A DNA stretch of 64,000 nucleotides from Rhizobiaceae bacterium (lineage in GTDB: Bacteria; Pseudomonadota; Alphaproteobacteria; Rhizobiales; Rhizobiaceae): positions 225,371 through 289,370 of the forward strand of contig JABABQ010000034.1 in the NCBI GenBank assembly GCA_014238155.1, in the 5' to 3' direction. Both the position numbers and the translations under genes were made by a program. How positions within the stretch are numbered: the first letter of the stretch is position 1; the number at the start of each line of letters is the position of its first letter. Shown here in pieces: positions 47,752 through 56,740 of this stretch. The notes under the pieces were generated by a model, which saw only the letters and a list, made by a program, of their open reading frames with translations, had not been told where the DNA came from and did no database searches.

Positions 47752-48609
47752 ATGAAACTCGTATCTTATCGCAGTGCATCTGATCATGGCGTCAAAATCG
47801 GCGCGATATTGGATGACGGTTTGGTTGATCTGAGCGCCGGACTTGGCATCACCTCGATGCGGCAATTGCTGGATGAAGGCAAGGTAGTTGCAGCGGAAGA
47901 CCTGGCCTATGGCGGAAACGCCGCAAGGGTGACGGATTATCAACTGGATCTACCGGTTCCGGACCCTGGTCGAATTTTCTGCATCGGCGTCAATTATGGC
48001 AATCGCAATGCCGAATATAAGGACGGCAGCGATGCGCCAAAAAACCCTTCAATATTTATGCGCGGTCCCCTGTCATTTGTGCCCCATGGGCGACCTCTGG
48101 TGATCCCGCCAGAATCGGAGCAGCTGGATTATGAAGGCGAAATCGTTCTGGTAATTTCCAAGCCGGGGCGCCGCATATCGCAACAAAAGGCGATGGACCA
48201 TGTGGCGGGGTTAACGATCATGAATGAAGGTACAATTCGGGACTGGGTTCGCCATGCAAAGTTCAATGTCACTCAGGGCAAGAACTTTGACCGTACCGGA
48301 GGTATGGGTCCGTGGATCGAAACCGACCTTTCTGGCATAGATGTCAATGACATGCAGGTAGAAACCCGGGTCAATGGTGAGGTCAGACAAAGCGACACCA
48401 CCGCAACCATGGCATTTCCGTTTGCCAAGATCATCGAATATGTTTCAACTTTCACCACTCTGCAGGCGGGCGACGTGATTGCCACAGGAACACCGACTGG
48501 CGCAGGTGCAAGATTTGATCCTCCAATCTGGTTGCGCGAAGGTGATATTATTGAGGTCACTGTGGAAGGGGTTGGCACGTTGCAAAACAGTGTCATCAAA
48601 GAGAGATAA
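47752..48609 (+). CDS. Fumarylacetoacetate hydrolase family protein
   Basis: 285 residues from the ATG at 47752. FAH fold: FCIGVNYGNRNAEYKDG, FMRGPLSFVPHG, QLDYEGEIVLVISKPGR with the metal Glu pair, KNFDRTGGMGPWI, and GDVIATGTPTGAGARFDPPIWLREGD. Members act as isomerase/decarboxylase in homoprotocatechuate breakdown, or as ureidoglycolate lyase or acylpyruvate hydrolase. The HpaR-like regulator next to it favours an aromatic-acid pathway, though the other hpa genes are not here. Confidence 0.87.
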   Translation: MKLVSYRSASDHGVKIGAILDDGLVDLSAGLGITSMRQLLDEGKVVAAEDLAYGGNAARVTDYQLDLPVPDPGRIFCIGVNYGNRNAEYKDGSDAPKNPSIFMRGPLSFVPHGRPLVIPPESEQLDYEGEIVLVISKPGRRISQQKAMDHVAGLTIMNEGTIRDWVRHAKFNVTQGKNFDRTGGMGPWIETDLSGIDVNDMQVETRVNGEVRQSDTTATMAFPFAKIIEYVSTFTTLQAGDVIATGTPTGAGARFDPPIWLREGDIIEVTVEGVGTLQNSVIKER

Positions 48610-49077
48610 ATGAGTCGCAAGCCGCCCATCACAGACGAGCCTGACACCAGCCAGTTGCGAAGGTTTGAAGAAGCCCTGCCCATTGCGCTGCTCCGTACCA
48701 GAGAGGTGGTGATGGCGCGATTTCGGCCGCATCTTGCCGAATATGGCATGACCGAGCAGCAATGGCGCCTGATCCGCGTAGTTCAGCAACGCCCCGGAAT
48801 TGATGCAACAGCACTGTCTGAAGCCTGCTGCATTTTGATGCCCAGCCTGTCGCGGATGCTGAAATACCTGGAATCGGACGGATTGCTGACCCGCAGCAAG
48901 GTAAAAGGTGATATGCGGCGACAGGTCATATCGTTGACCAGGCAAGGCAAAGACCTGTTTGCAAAAATGGCGCCGAAGTCGGAGGCCATCTATGCCCAGA
49001 TCGAAACCGAATTTGGCAGGTCTGACATGTCGGAACTGATTGCGCAATTGCAGACCCTGCGCCGAAGTCTCAAATAA
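48610..49077 (+). CDS. hpaR: MarR family regulator, HpaR-like
   Basis: 155 residues, starting directly after the FAH gene stop. Winged helix: ALLRTREVVMARFRPHLAEYGMTEQQWRLIRVV, LSEACCILMPSLSRMLKYLESDGLL, and wing SKVKGDMRRQVISLTRQG. This matches the homoprotocatechuate-operon regulator HpaR. It probably represses the FAH gene and itself through the 20-bp palindrome. Its end overlaps the convergent ABC exporter by 8 bases. Confidence 0.82.
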   Translation: MSRKPPITDEPDTSQLRRFEEALPIALLRTREVVMARFRPHLAEYGMTEQQWRLIRVVQQRPGIDATALSEACCILMPSLSRMLKYLESDGLLTRSKVKGDMRRQVISLTRQGKDLFAKMAPKSEAIYAQIETEFGRSDMSELIAQLQTLRRSLK

Positions 49078-50917
49078 CCCGCTGCGCGGCCAGGAAACCG
49101 CCGGACTGTCTTTCCCACAGACGCGCATATTGACCGTTGCGATCAAGCAGTGTCTGGTGGTCGCCATCTTCAACAATCCTGCCCTCTTCCATGATGATCA
49201 ACCGGTCCAGATGGGCAATCGTTGACAGTCGGTGGGCGATGGCGATGACCGTTTTTCCATCCATCAGGTCGGTCAGATTTTCCTGAATGGCGGCTTCGAC
49301 TTCGGAATCGAGCGCTGACGTGGCTTCGTCGAGCAGCAATATTGGTGCATCCTTGAGAAACACCCTGGCCAAGGCAATCCGCTGCCGTTGTCCACCCGAC
49401 AGTTTGACGCCCCGCTCCCCGACATGAGTATCGTATCCGGTGCGCCCCTTGATGTCTTCCAGCCCCACTATGAATTCATGCGCCTTTGCCCGTTTCGCTG
49501 CCGATTCAATCTCGACTTTGCTGGCGGTTGGACGGCCATAGGCGATATTGTCCCTGATAGAGCGGTGCAGCAGCGAAGTGTCCTGGGTTACGACACCCAT
49601 TTGAGAACGCAGGGAATGCTGTGTAACGCTGGCAATATCTGTGCCATCAAGCGAGATTTCGCCGCCATCAATATCATGGAAACGCAATAGCAGGTTCATC
49701 AACGTCGTCTTTCCAACGCCGGACTGACCAACGATGCCAACTTTTTGCCCGGCAGGAATGGTCAAATTGAGATCATCGAGCACGATGTTTGAACCGGTAT
49801 AAGCAAAGTTGACCTTGTCATAAATCACATTGCCGTTCACCGGTTGCATTTTTGTGGCATTTGGCTTGTCGAGCACCTGTGGACTGCGGGAAATCATTTG
49901 GGCCGAATTCTGGACGGTGCCAAAATTCCGAAACAAGCCGTTGAGCAATCCCAGCAAACGACCGAGCAACAGGTTTAATCGAAGACAAAGCGCCAGAACT
50001 GTCGCCACCTCACCAGCCGTCAGGATCGAGCGTGAAAACAGCCACAGAGCCAGCGCTCCGATGACCACCAGCATACCGCTGGAAAATACCTGGTTACTGA
50101 TCCGCATCCCGGCGATGATCCGGGTGAAGCGGCGCAGCCGAACCAGCACATCCTCATAGGCCTCCAATATGAACTGGTCTTGGGCTTCTTCAGCACCATA
50201 AAGTTTGACCGTGCGAATGTTGGAATACCCATCCACCATACGCCCGGTCACGACCGTTGCGGATTCAGCAAGCCTGCGGCCCTCATCTCGTATGCGGGGA
50301 ACAAAATACCGTGCAAACAGTCCAACCACCGCCAGCCAGAACAGCACCGGCAGCAGCATGCGCCAGTCCAGGTTGGCAATCACGATCAGTGCTGTCATTG
50401 CAAAAATGGCAATAAACCAAATGATCTGGAACAGTGACACCATAAAATCACCGGCTGCCTGGCCAGACTGCCAAACCTTGCTGGATACCCTGCCGGCTAA
50501 TTGGTCGTCAAAGAAGGAAGTGTCCTGGCCGGCAACTGCCCTGTGCCCTTGCCAGCGTACCAATGTAAAAAATTCCGGTACGATAATCTGTTCTTCAACA
50601 ATGGCAGTGCCGATGGCGATTCCCGATCGGACAACGCCGACAAGAACCGCAAACACCACCAGAAGTCCAAAATGCTCGTTCCAGAAATTTTCTGGCGTCG
50701 AAGAATTCATCATGTCGACAATGATGCCCACCAGAATAAACAGGGTCGCTTCGATCAGTGCTGTAGCACTTCCAAAAAACAGCATCACCATGAATCCACC
50801 ACGCACCTGCCGCGCATAATGAGCAATAAATGCCAGCCCGCCTGCCGGAGGCCGTCCGGGGTCGATCCGATCAAAAGGGCGCGCAAATTTTTCGAAGAAT
50901 CGAAAGAAACTGTCCAT
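49070..50917 (-). CDS. ABC exporter, fused permease-ATPase
   Basis: 615 residues. Six-helix domain (about 35-330) and ATPase with Walker A GQSGVGKTT (about residue 395), signature LSGGQRQRIALA and Walker B ILLLDEATSALD. MsbA/lipid-drug exporter-like. Probably works as a homodimer; substrate unknown. Divergent from the sulfatase gene by 130 bases, with no regulator beside it. Confidence 0.88.
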   Translation of the reverse strand: MDSFFRFFEKFARPFDRIDPGRPPAGGLAFIAHYARQVRGGFMVMLFFGSATALIEATLFILVGIIVDMMNSSTPENFWNEHFGLLVVFAVLVGVVRSGIAIGTAIVEEQIIVPEFFTLVRWQGHRAVAGQDTSFFDDQLAGRVSSKVWQSGQAAGDFMVSLFQIIWFIAIFAMTALIVIANLDWRMLLPVLFWLAVVGLFARYFVPRIRDEGRRLAESATVVTGRMVDGYSNIRTVKLYGAEEAQDQFILEAYEDVLVRLRRFTRIIAGMRISNQVFSSGMLVVIGALALWLFSRSILTAGEVATVLALCLRLNLLLGRLLGLLNGLFRNFGTVQNSAQMISRSPQVLDKPNATKMQPVNGNVIYDKVNFAYTGSNIVLDDLNLTIPAGQKVGIVGQSGVGKTTLMNLLLRFHDIDGGEISLDGTDIASVTQHSLRSQMGVVTQDTSLLHRSIRDNIAYGRPTASKVEIESAAKRAKAHEFIVGLEDIKGRTGYDTHVGERGVKLSGGQRQRIALARVFLKDAPILLLDEATSALDSEVEAAIQENLTDLMDGKTVIAIAHRLSTIAHLDRLIIMEEGRIVEDGDHQTLLDRNGQYARLWERQSGGFLAAQRVI

Positions 50918-51047
50918 TGCACAAGACTACGTCTTCGCACGCATCTGAGCCAACAGATTGTTGCCTTGCAAATATGGTCTGGCAGCTCGTGGGTGATTGT
51001 GGAAGGGTTGGGTCTCACAAGTTAGAAACAGGCAATTCCACAATCAT

Positions 51048-52535
51048 ATGAGCGAAAAACCCAAGAAACTGCTGATCATCATTTCCGATGAGCACCGCAA
51101 GGACGCCATGGGATGTGTGGGGCACCCAATCGTTAAAACTCCCAATCTCGACGCGCTGGCAGCCCGCGGAACATTGTTTGAAAATGCTTACACACCTTCG
51201 CCCATGTGCGTGCCCACACGTGCGGCGCTGGCTTGCGGCGACCATGTTCACCGCATCGGCCACTGGGACAGCGCCACCCCTTATGATGGCGCCAAGCGCA
51301 GCTGGATGAAGCACCTGCGTGAGCAAGGTGTGAATGTTACATCTATCGGCAAACTGCATTTCCGCTCCGGCGACGACGATAATGGCTTTTCCGAAGAAAT
51401 CCTGCCGATGCATGTGGTTGGCGGCGTTGGATGGGCGGTCGGTCTGTTGCGCGAGGATCCACCTGCGTATGACGCGGCAGCGGAACTGGCTAAGGATGTG
51501 GGTGTCGGCAGCAGCACTTATACTGATTATGATCTGGCAATCACCGCAGCCACAGAAGACTGGCTTTCCCAGCGCGGCGACGATGCCGGTGATCAAAAAC
51601 AACCCTGGGCAGCATTCGTTTCGCTTGTCAGTCCGCATTATCCCCTGACAACACCACAGGAGTTTTATGAACTTTACGATCCGGCCCAAATGGACCTGCC
51701 GATTGCCCATCAACCACGTCAGCGACCAGGTCATGCAGAACTGCGTAACGTTGCCGGTTTTTTCGATTACGATCGCTATTTTGACGAGCAGAAAATGCGC
51801 GAAGCCAAGGCAGCCTATTATGGTCTGACCAGTTTCATGGACCATTGCGTCGGTCGCATTCTAACAGCACTGGAAGCCAACAATCTCAGCGATGATACAG
51901 TTGTCGTGTATGTTTCAGACCACGGCGACATGATGGGCGATCAGGGGTTCTGGACCAAGCAAGTCATGTATGAAGCCTCGGTTGGCATTCCAATGATTGC
52001 AGCCGGACCCGGATTACCGCAAGACCATCGGGTCGAGACCGGCACTTCACTACTCGACATCGCAGCAACTGCAATTGATGTCTGCGCCGGTAAGCACGAC
52101 CAACAAAGTCGCCAACTGCCCGGTACCTCGCTGCGCCATATAGCTAATCAACCTGATAATACCGACCGCACGATATTCAGCGAATATCATGATGGGGGGT
52201 CAACCACCGGCACATTCATGGTGCGTTGGGGTGATTGGAAGTTCATCGCTTATATCGGCCACCCACATCAATTGTTCAACCTGAGATCCGACCCTCATGA
52301 ATTGAAAGACCTTGCTGCGTCTGGCGCGGATAATTTGGAAATTACCATGGCATTACAGGAAGGTGAGCGGCGGCTGCGGGAAATATGTGATCCGGAAGCG
52401 GTCAATGCCCGCTGTTTTGCGGATCAAAAACGTCGTATTGAAGAATTGGGAGGTCGGGAGGCCTGCATTAACGCCTATGTCTTCAACCACACTCCCACAC
52501 CGGACGAACAACAAAAGATGCAGCAGCAAACCTGA
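51048..52535 (+). CDS. Sulfatase, choline-sulfatase-like
   Basis: 495 residues from the ATG at 51048. Alkaline phosphatase superfamily. The sulfatase signature is PSPMCVPTRAAL, with Cys54 in C-x-P-x-R, the residue converted to formylglycine by a maturase encoded elsewhere. Metal ligands include the N-terminal Asp in IISDEHRKD and VYVSDHGDMMGDQGFW. No signal peptide, so it is cytoplasmic, as is usual for choline- and some aryl-sulfatases. Substrate not certain. Confidence 0.87.
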   Translation: MSEKPKKLLIIISDEHRKDAMGCVGHPIVKTPNLDALAARGTLFENAYTPSPMCVPTRAALACGDHVHRIGHWDSATPYDGAKRSWMKHLREQGVNVTSIGKLHFRSGDDDNGFSEEILPMHVVGGVGWAVGLLREDPPAYDAAAELAKDVGVGSSTYTDYDLAITAATEDWLSQRGDDAGDQKQPWAAFVSLVSPHYPLTTPQEFYELYDPAQMDLPIAHQPRQRPGHAELRNVAGFFDYDRYFDEQKMREAKAAYYGLTSFMDHCVGRILTALEANNLSDDTVVVYVSDHGDMMGDQGFWTKQVMYEASVGIPMIAAGPGLPQDHRVETGTSLLDIAATAIDVCAGKHDQQSRQLPGTSLRHIANQPDNTDRTIFSEYHDGGSTTGTFMVRWGDWKFIAYIGHPHQLFNLRSDPHELKDLAASGADNLEITMALQEGERRLREICDPEAVNARCFADQKRRIEELGGREACINAYVFNHTPTPDEQQKMQQQT

Positions 52536-52540
52536 AAGAA

Positions 52541-52786
52541 TTAGCCACCCTTCAACTGCTGCAATAAATAAACATCACTGTCCTCGGCAATCGGCTCCGT
52601 CAGGTCGTTGAAAATCAACCGCCCGTCAACAGCGACCGACACACCGGCTTCAATCACTGGCTCGAGCCCTGGATATTTTGCGGCGAGCTCACTCAAAAGC
52701 TCGCCGATATTTTTGGCGTCCACTTCAACTTTGTCATTGCCATCAGCAAGATCGCGCAGACCAAGCCAAAGGTTGACTTCAACCAT
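52541..52786 (-). CDS. MoaD/ThiS-like sulfur carrier protein
   Basis: 81 residues from the ATG at 52786, overlapping the stop of the molybdenum subunit by 8 bases. Ubiquitin-like fold ending LLQQLKGG; the C-terminal Gly-Gly is the feature needed for thiocarboxylate formation. Motifs KNIGELLSELAAKYPGLEP and VSVAVDGRLI match MoaD. Its place as the last gene of a molybdenum hydroxylase operon suggests a dedicated sulfur carrier for cofactor synthesis or maturation; no moaE is adjacent. Confidence 0.82.
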   Translation of the reverse strand: MVEVNLWLGLRDLADGNDKVEVDAKNIGELLSELAAKYPGLEPVIEAGVSVAVDGRLIFNDLTEPIAEDSDVYLLQQLKGG

Positions 52787-55028
52787 TGGCCTGCTGGTCC
52801 AGCGCTTCAAGAATGCGCGGTGGTGACATTGGCAATTGTCTCAATCGTACGCCAGCAGCTCCCGATACCGCATTGGCAATGGCGGCAAGCGGTGGACAGA
52901 TCGAAGTTTCACCTACACCGCGCACTCCATAGGGGTGTCCGGGATTGGGAACCTCGACAATTACCGTGTCGATCATCGGCAGGTCGGAGGCAACCGGAAT
53001 TCGATAGTCCAGGAAGTTGGCATTCTGCAGGCGGCCATCGTCTCCGTAAATATATTCTTCGTTCAGCGCCCAGCCGATGCCTTGCGCCGCACCACCCTGA
53101 TACTGACCTTCTACGTAAGTGGGGTGAATCGCTTTACCAGCGTCTTGCACAACGGTGTAGCGCACAACGGAAGTCTGGCCGGTATCCTTGTCGACCTTCG
53201 CATCAACAATGTGGGTTGCAAAACTGACACCGGCACCTTCTGGTGTCGCTTCAAAGTGACCAACTATCGGTCCGCCGGTTGCACCCATGTTTTTGGTCAG
53301 TTCGGCCAGCGGCAATGGATCAAAATCACCGGCGTTGGAACCCGACGGTTTTGCGCATCCGTCTTCCCAATAGACCGCATCTCGATCGATGCCCCATCGG
53401 TCTGCGGCGCGGCCACAAAGTTTTTCAACCGCGTCGCGCGCCGCCTTGATTGTCGCCAGCCCACTGGCATATGTGACCCGTGATCCGTGGCTGACTTCGT
53501 TATATCCAAGCGTCGCCGTATCAGCGATGGTGGTTCTGATCTTGTCGTAGGAAATGCCCAGTTCTTCGGCCGCCATCTGACACATGGAGGCGCGGCTGCC
53601 ACCAATATCCGGTGTTCCGACGGACAAGGCGGCTGTGCCGTCTTCTGAAAGGGCCAGCGAGACTGCCGTTTCGCCACCATGGTTGAACCAGAAACCACAG
53701 GAAATTCCCCGCCCCTCACCCTCGCCAAGCGGCGCGGCATAGTGGGCATGGGCTTTCGCTGCCTCAAGTGTTTCAACCAGTCCGATACGAGCAAAGGGAG
53801 GGCCGAACGAAGCCTTTGTGCCTTCCTTGGATGCATTCTTTAGCCGGGTCTCGATCGGATCAAGGCCAAGCTGGTTGCACAATTCGTCAATCACTGATTC
53901 AACCGCAAACGCGCCCATTGGAGAACCCGGTGCACGGTATGCCGCCTGTTTGGGACGATTGGACATCACGTCGTAGCCACGTTGATGCACGTTTTTCAAT
54001 GCGTAAGGCGCGAAGGCGCACATGGCTGTAAAATCTGCAGGTGCCCCGGGAAAGGCTCCTCCCTGAAGGCGGAATGTGCCCTGACCAGCAGTGATCCTGC
54101 CATCTTTGGTCATGCCGATCTTGACATCCATAGAGGTCGAGGAGGTTGGTCCGGTCGCACGAAACACCTCGGCCCGGCTCATCACCAGCTTTACCGGGCG
54201 ATTGGATTTGCGCGAAAGCGCAAGTGCAACTGGTTCAATGAACACGGCTGTCTTGCCGCCAAAACCGCCCCCAATTTCAGATGCTGTAACGCGTATCTGA
54301 CTGGCATCACTGCCAACCAGTTTGGCGCAAATTTTCTGAACGTTAAAATGACCCTGGGTACAACACCAAACTTCGCCACGTCCGTCATTGCCCAATTGAG
54401 CAAGACAGGCATGGGGTTCGATATATCCCTGATGGGTGGCTTCGGTCTGGAACGTATCTTCGACCACCAAATCAGCTTCGGCAAAACCCTTGTCGACGTC
54501 GCCGTGACCGGATTCGTGGAAACGAACAACGTTCGGATGCAACCCATCTGGCACCGAATGGTTCGCCGCCCCTTCTCGAATGACGGGGGCGCCCTCTTCC
54601 ATCGCCATGTCAACATCGGTTACATGAGGAAGGATTTGATACGTTACTTCGACAAGTTTGGCCGCGTCTCTGGCGGCCAGTGCAGATGTCGCCGCTACAG
54701 CAGCGACCGCGTGGCCGTCATAGAGAGCTTTCTCGCCTGCCATCACATTTTCAAGAATGTTCCAGTCTTCACCGGTCAATCCTTCTACAAAATCTGCTCG
54801 GGTTGCCACAGCCTTCACTTCGGCCATGGCTTCGGCTTTTGAAGTGTCGATATTGACAATTTTCGCATGCGCATGGGGTGAACGCACAATTGCTGCATGC
54901 AACATGCCCGGCGCGTACATGTCAGCGCCGAACTTGGCTCGACCCGTTACCTTGTCGATGCCATCAGGTCGATCCGGTCTTGTTCCTACTACTTTGAAAC
55001 CGCTTGTTTTTACACTGTCTTGCGTCAT
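52779..55028 (-). CDS. Molybdenum hydroxylase large subunit (xanthine dehydrogenase family)
   Basis: 749 residues. N-terminal Ald_Xan_dh_C hammerhead domain, then cofactor-binding domain with GGGFGGKTAVFIEP, QAAYRAPGSPMGAFAVESV and late VRGVGETSICPPLAAIANAV with the catalytic Glu in GVGE. The AYRAPG loop lacks the Cys of aerobic CO dehydrogenase, so it is not form I CoxL. Substrate could be a purine, nicotinate-like heterocycle or aldehyde. Forms an L2M2S2-type complex with the next two genes. Start shares one base with the Fe-S gene stop. Confidence 0.92.
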   Translation of the reverse strand: MTQDSVKTSGFKVVGTRPDRPDGIDKVTGRAKFGADMYAPGMLHAAIVRSPHAHAKIVNIDTSKAEAMAEVKAVATRADFVEGLTGEDWNILENVMAGEKALYDGHAVAAVAATSALAARDAAKLVEVTYQILPHVTDVDMAMEEGAPVIREGAANHSVPDGLHPNVVRFHESGHGDVDKGFAEADLVVEDTFQTEATHQGYIEPHACLAQLGNDGRGEVWCCTQGHFNVQKICAKLVGSDASQIRVTASEIGGGFGGKTAVFIEPVALALSRKSNRPVKLVMSRAEVFRATGPTSSTSMDVKIGMTKDGRITAGQGTFRLQGGAFPGAPADFTAMCAFAPYALKNVHQRGYDVMSNRPKQAAYRAPGSPMGAFAVESVIDELCNQLGLDPIETRLKNASKEGTKASFGPPFARIGLVETLEAAKAHAHYAAPLGEGEGRGISCGFWFNHGGETAVSLALSEDGTAALSVGTPDIGGSRASMCQMAAEELGISYDKIRTTIADTATLGYNEVSHGSRVTYASGLATIKAARDAVEKLCGRAADRWGIDRDAVYWEDGCAKPSGSNAGDFDPLPLAELTKNMGATGGPIVGHFEATPEGAGVSFATHIVDAKVDKDTGQTSVVRYTVVQDAGKAIHPTYVEGQYQGGAAQGIGWALNEEYIYGDDGRLQNANFLDYRIPVASDLPMIDTVIVEVPNPGHPYGVRGVGETSICPPLAAIANAVSGAAGVRLRQLPMSPPRILEALDQQANG

Positions 55029-55507
55029 CAGGAAGCCTCTCTTAAATCTGCTGCGGTGTCCATTACAGCGCGAATAATCTTGTCATATCCCGTGCAGCGG
55101 CACAGGTTTCCGGCCAACCAGTAGCGGACTTCGGTTTCGGACGGGTCTGAGTTTTTGGCCAACAATGCCTTTGTCGCCACCAGAATGCCCGGCGTGCAGA
55201 TACCGCATTGCAATGCGGCATATTCGATAAATTTCTGCTGCAAAGGATCAAGCTCTTTCCCAACGGCAATGCCCTCAACGGTACCGATGGATTTACCTTC
55301 TGCTTCAACGCCCAACACCAGACAAGAACACATCAAACGTCCGTCAATGGTCACCGAACAAGCACCACAGTCGCCGGTTCCGCAACCTTCTTTTGCCCCG
55401 GTCAGCGCGAGCCGGTCACGCAATACGTCCAAAAGCGTCTCGCGCGAATCGCAGAGAAATTCTGTCTCATCACCATTAACGGTGGTCGTTACATGGATCT
55501 TGCTCAT
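55028..55507 (-). CDS. Molybdenum hydroxylase Fe-S subunit
   Basis: 159 residues. Plant-ferredoxin-type [2Fe-2S] cluster at Cys42, Cys47, Cys50 and Cys62 (EGCGTGDCGAC, SCLVLG) and second cluster at Cys101, Cys104, Cys136, Cys138 (QCGICTPG, GNLCRCTGYD). Carries electrons from the molybdenum centre to FAD. Overlaps the FAD subunit stop by 4 bases. Confidence 0.96.
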   Translation of the reverse strand: MSKIHVTTTVNGDETEFLCDSRETLLDVLRDRLALTGAKEGCGTGDCGACSVTIDGRLMCSCLVLGVEAEGKSIGTVEGIAVGKELDPLQQKFIEYAALQCGICTPGILVATKALLAKNSDPSETEVRYWLAGNLCRCTGYDKIIRAVMDTAADLREAS

Positions 55508-56364
55508 TTGGTGGCCCTCGCTCGGTCATAGGCAATTTTAGAAGCACGACGCGCCAGAACGCCTGCGACATGGGTGCGAAATTTGATAGTTCCGCGTTTA
55601 TCATCAATTGGGTTGCAGGCAGCCGATGCAGTTGCGGCCAGTTTGTCCAACGCCGCATCATCCAGCTTGGAGCCGATAATTGCTTGTGCCGCCGCGTCTA
55701 CCAGTAGTGCTGTTGGTGCTACAGCGCCCAGTGAAACACGGGCTTCAATAATGGTGTCTCCATCAACCTGAAGATTCACTGCGCAGCCAACGACCGCAAT
55801 GTCCATTTCAGTGCGCGGAATAAACCTCAAATAAGCGTCGCCCCCGTTACTCACCTGTCGTGGAATATTCACCTGACTGACTATTTCGTCCTGAGCGATA
55901 CTGGTGCGCCCCGGGCCGGTTGGAACATCTTCGACGGCAACGGTCCGTGATCCGGAGGCACCGATTAGCGTTACGCTTGCACCCGCTGCAATCATGGCAG
56001 GCACGCTGTCGGCTGCCGGAGAGGCATTGCAAAGGTTACCAACAAGGGTGGCGCGCGCCTGAATTTGTGTGGACCCGATCAGATCCATAGCTTCAACCAC
56101 GCCCGGCCATTCGCCCTGCAGACTTGGGTGCTCAGACATTTCCGCGCCTGATACGGCGATGCCGATTGTCCAGCCATCATCGTTGCAGGCAATGGTTTTG
56201 ACACCATCGATCTTTTTCAGATCAATCAGGTCGTCGGGTGTAATAATATCGGCGCGCAATTGGACCAGTACGTCTGTGCCACCTGCCAGAAAACGGGTGG
56301 CACCACTCGCTTGTGCGGCAATGGTACTTGCGTCTTCAAAACTTTCAGGACTGTGATATTTCAT
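55504..56364 (-). CDS. Molybdenum hydroxylase FAD subunit
   Basis: 286 residues from the ATG at 56364 (GAGGAA 5 bases upstream). FAD-binding motifs: ATRFLAGGTDVLVQLRADI (about residues 23-41) and IGSTQIQARATLVGNLCNASPAADS, as in CoxM/XdhA medium subunits. C-terminal CO_deh_flav_C domain. First gene of the four-gene unit ending with the MoaD-like gene. Confidence 0.93.
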   Translation of the reverse strand: MKYHSPESFEDASTIAAQASGATRFLAGGTDVLVQLRADIITPDDLIDLKKIDGVKTIACNDDGWTIGIAVSGAEMSEHPSLQGEWPGVVEAMDLIGSTQIQARATLVGNLCNASPAADSVPAMIAAGASVTLIGASGSRTVAVEDVPTGPGRTSIAQDEIVSQVNIPRQVSNGGDAYLRFIPRTEMDIAVVGCAVNLQVDGDTIIEARVSLGAVAPTALLVDAAAQAIIGSKLDDAALDKLAATASAACNPIDDKRGTIKFRTHVAGVLARRASKIAYDRARATK

Positions 56365-56416
56365 GGGATTCCTCACGCAATATGGCGCAGATTTTCAGAA
56401 TTGAATTGATCGACCA

Positions 56417-56445
56417 ATATCACACCCGGCGTCAATAGGGATCAA
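56417..56445 (-). promoter_or_regulatory. Candidate promoter of the molybdenum hydroxylase operon
   Basis: TTGATC (56445-56440), 17 bases, TGATAT (56422-56417) on the minus strand, about 50 bases before the FAD-subunit start. This is the only gene-like signal in the part of the 376-base gap next to that gene. Confidence 0.35.
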
Positions 56446-56580
56446 GCCGCAAATGCATCTATGCAATCAAAAACAACTGCAAAGCGATTCAGCCGTCCAA
56501 TATGTAGATTTGCTATTGATGCGGGAAAGTGCGTGTGGTGTTTAATTTTCTGACGGGATTGAAAATCACTTCCTCAGAAA

Positions 56581-56621
56581 CGAAAACGACGGCTGGCACC
56601 CTTCGGGGGACACCAACCGCC
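56581..56621 (-). terminator. Rho-independent terminator of the Gly-Ser-Lys repeat gene
   Basis: On the minus strand, 15-base arms (56621-56607 and 56602-56588) pair with several G-U pairs around a CCGA loop, followed by GTTTTCGTTT. On the plus strand the G-U pairs become A-C mismatches, so the hairpin is oriented for the minus-strand gene 120 bases upstream. Confidence 0.7.
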
Positions 56622-56672
56622 AGTTTTAGAATGTGGTAGGAGGAACCGCATTCGATCCGTTTTGCCATCCAG

Positions 56673-56720
56673 CCGGACCCGGCCGGAGGCGTCGGACACC
56701 CGCTGATTGCGGGGGTCCGG
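56673..56720 (-). other. Structured 3' region with mutually exclusive stems
   Basis: Between the repeat gene stop and its terminator. An 11-bp stem with one mismatch is formed by 56693-56703 and 56709-56719 (loop TGATT). CCGGACCC at 56673-56680 is also perfectly complementary to GGGTCCGG at 56713-56720, so two alternative foldings compete. No known RNA family recognised. Confidence 0.45.
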
Positions 56721-56740
56721 TTATTAGTGTCGTTTAACGA

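Noticed and set aside
53982..54842. Plus-strand frame of 286 codons over the molybdenum hydroxylase gene
   Set aside because: Antisense to a well-conserved coding sequence with no motif of its own.
56650..56706. Small plus-strand frame starting with ATT after AGGAGG, recalling the infC start
   Set aside because: The encoded peptide is only 18 residues and does not resemble initiation factor 3; the area is better explained as 3' RNA structure of the repeat gene.
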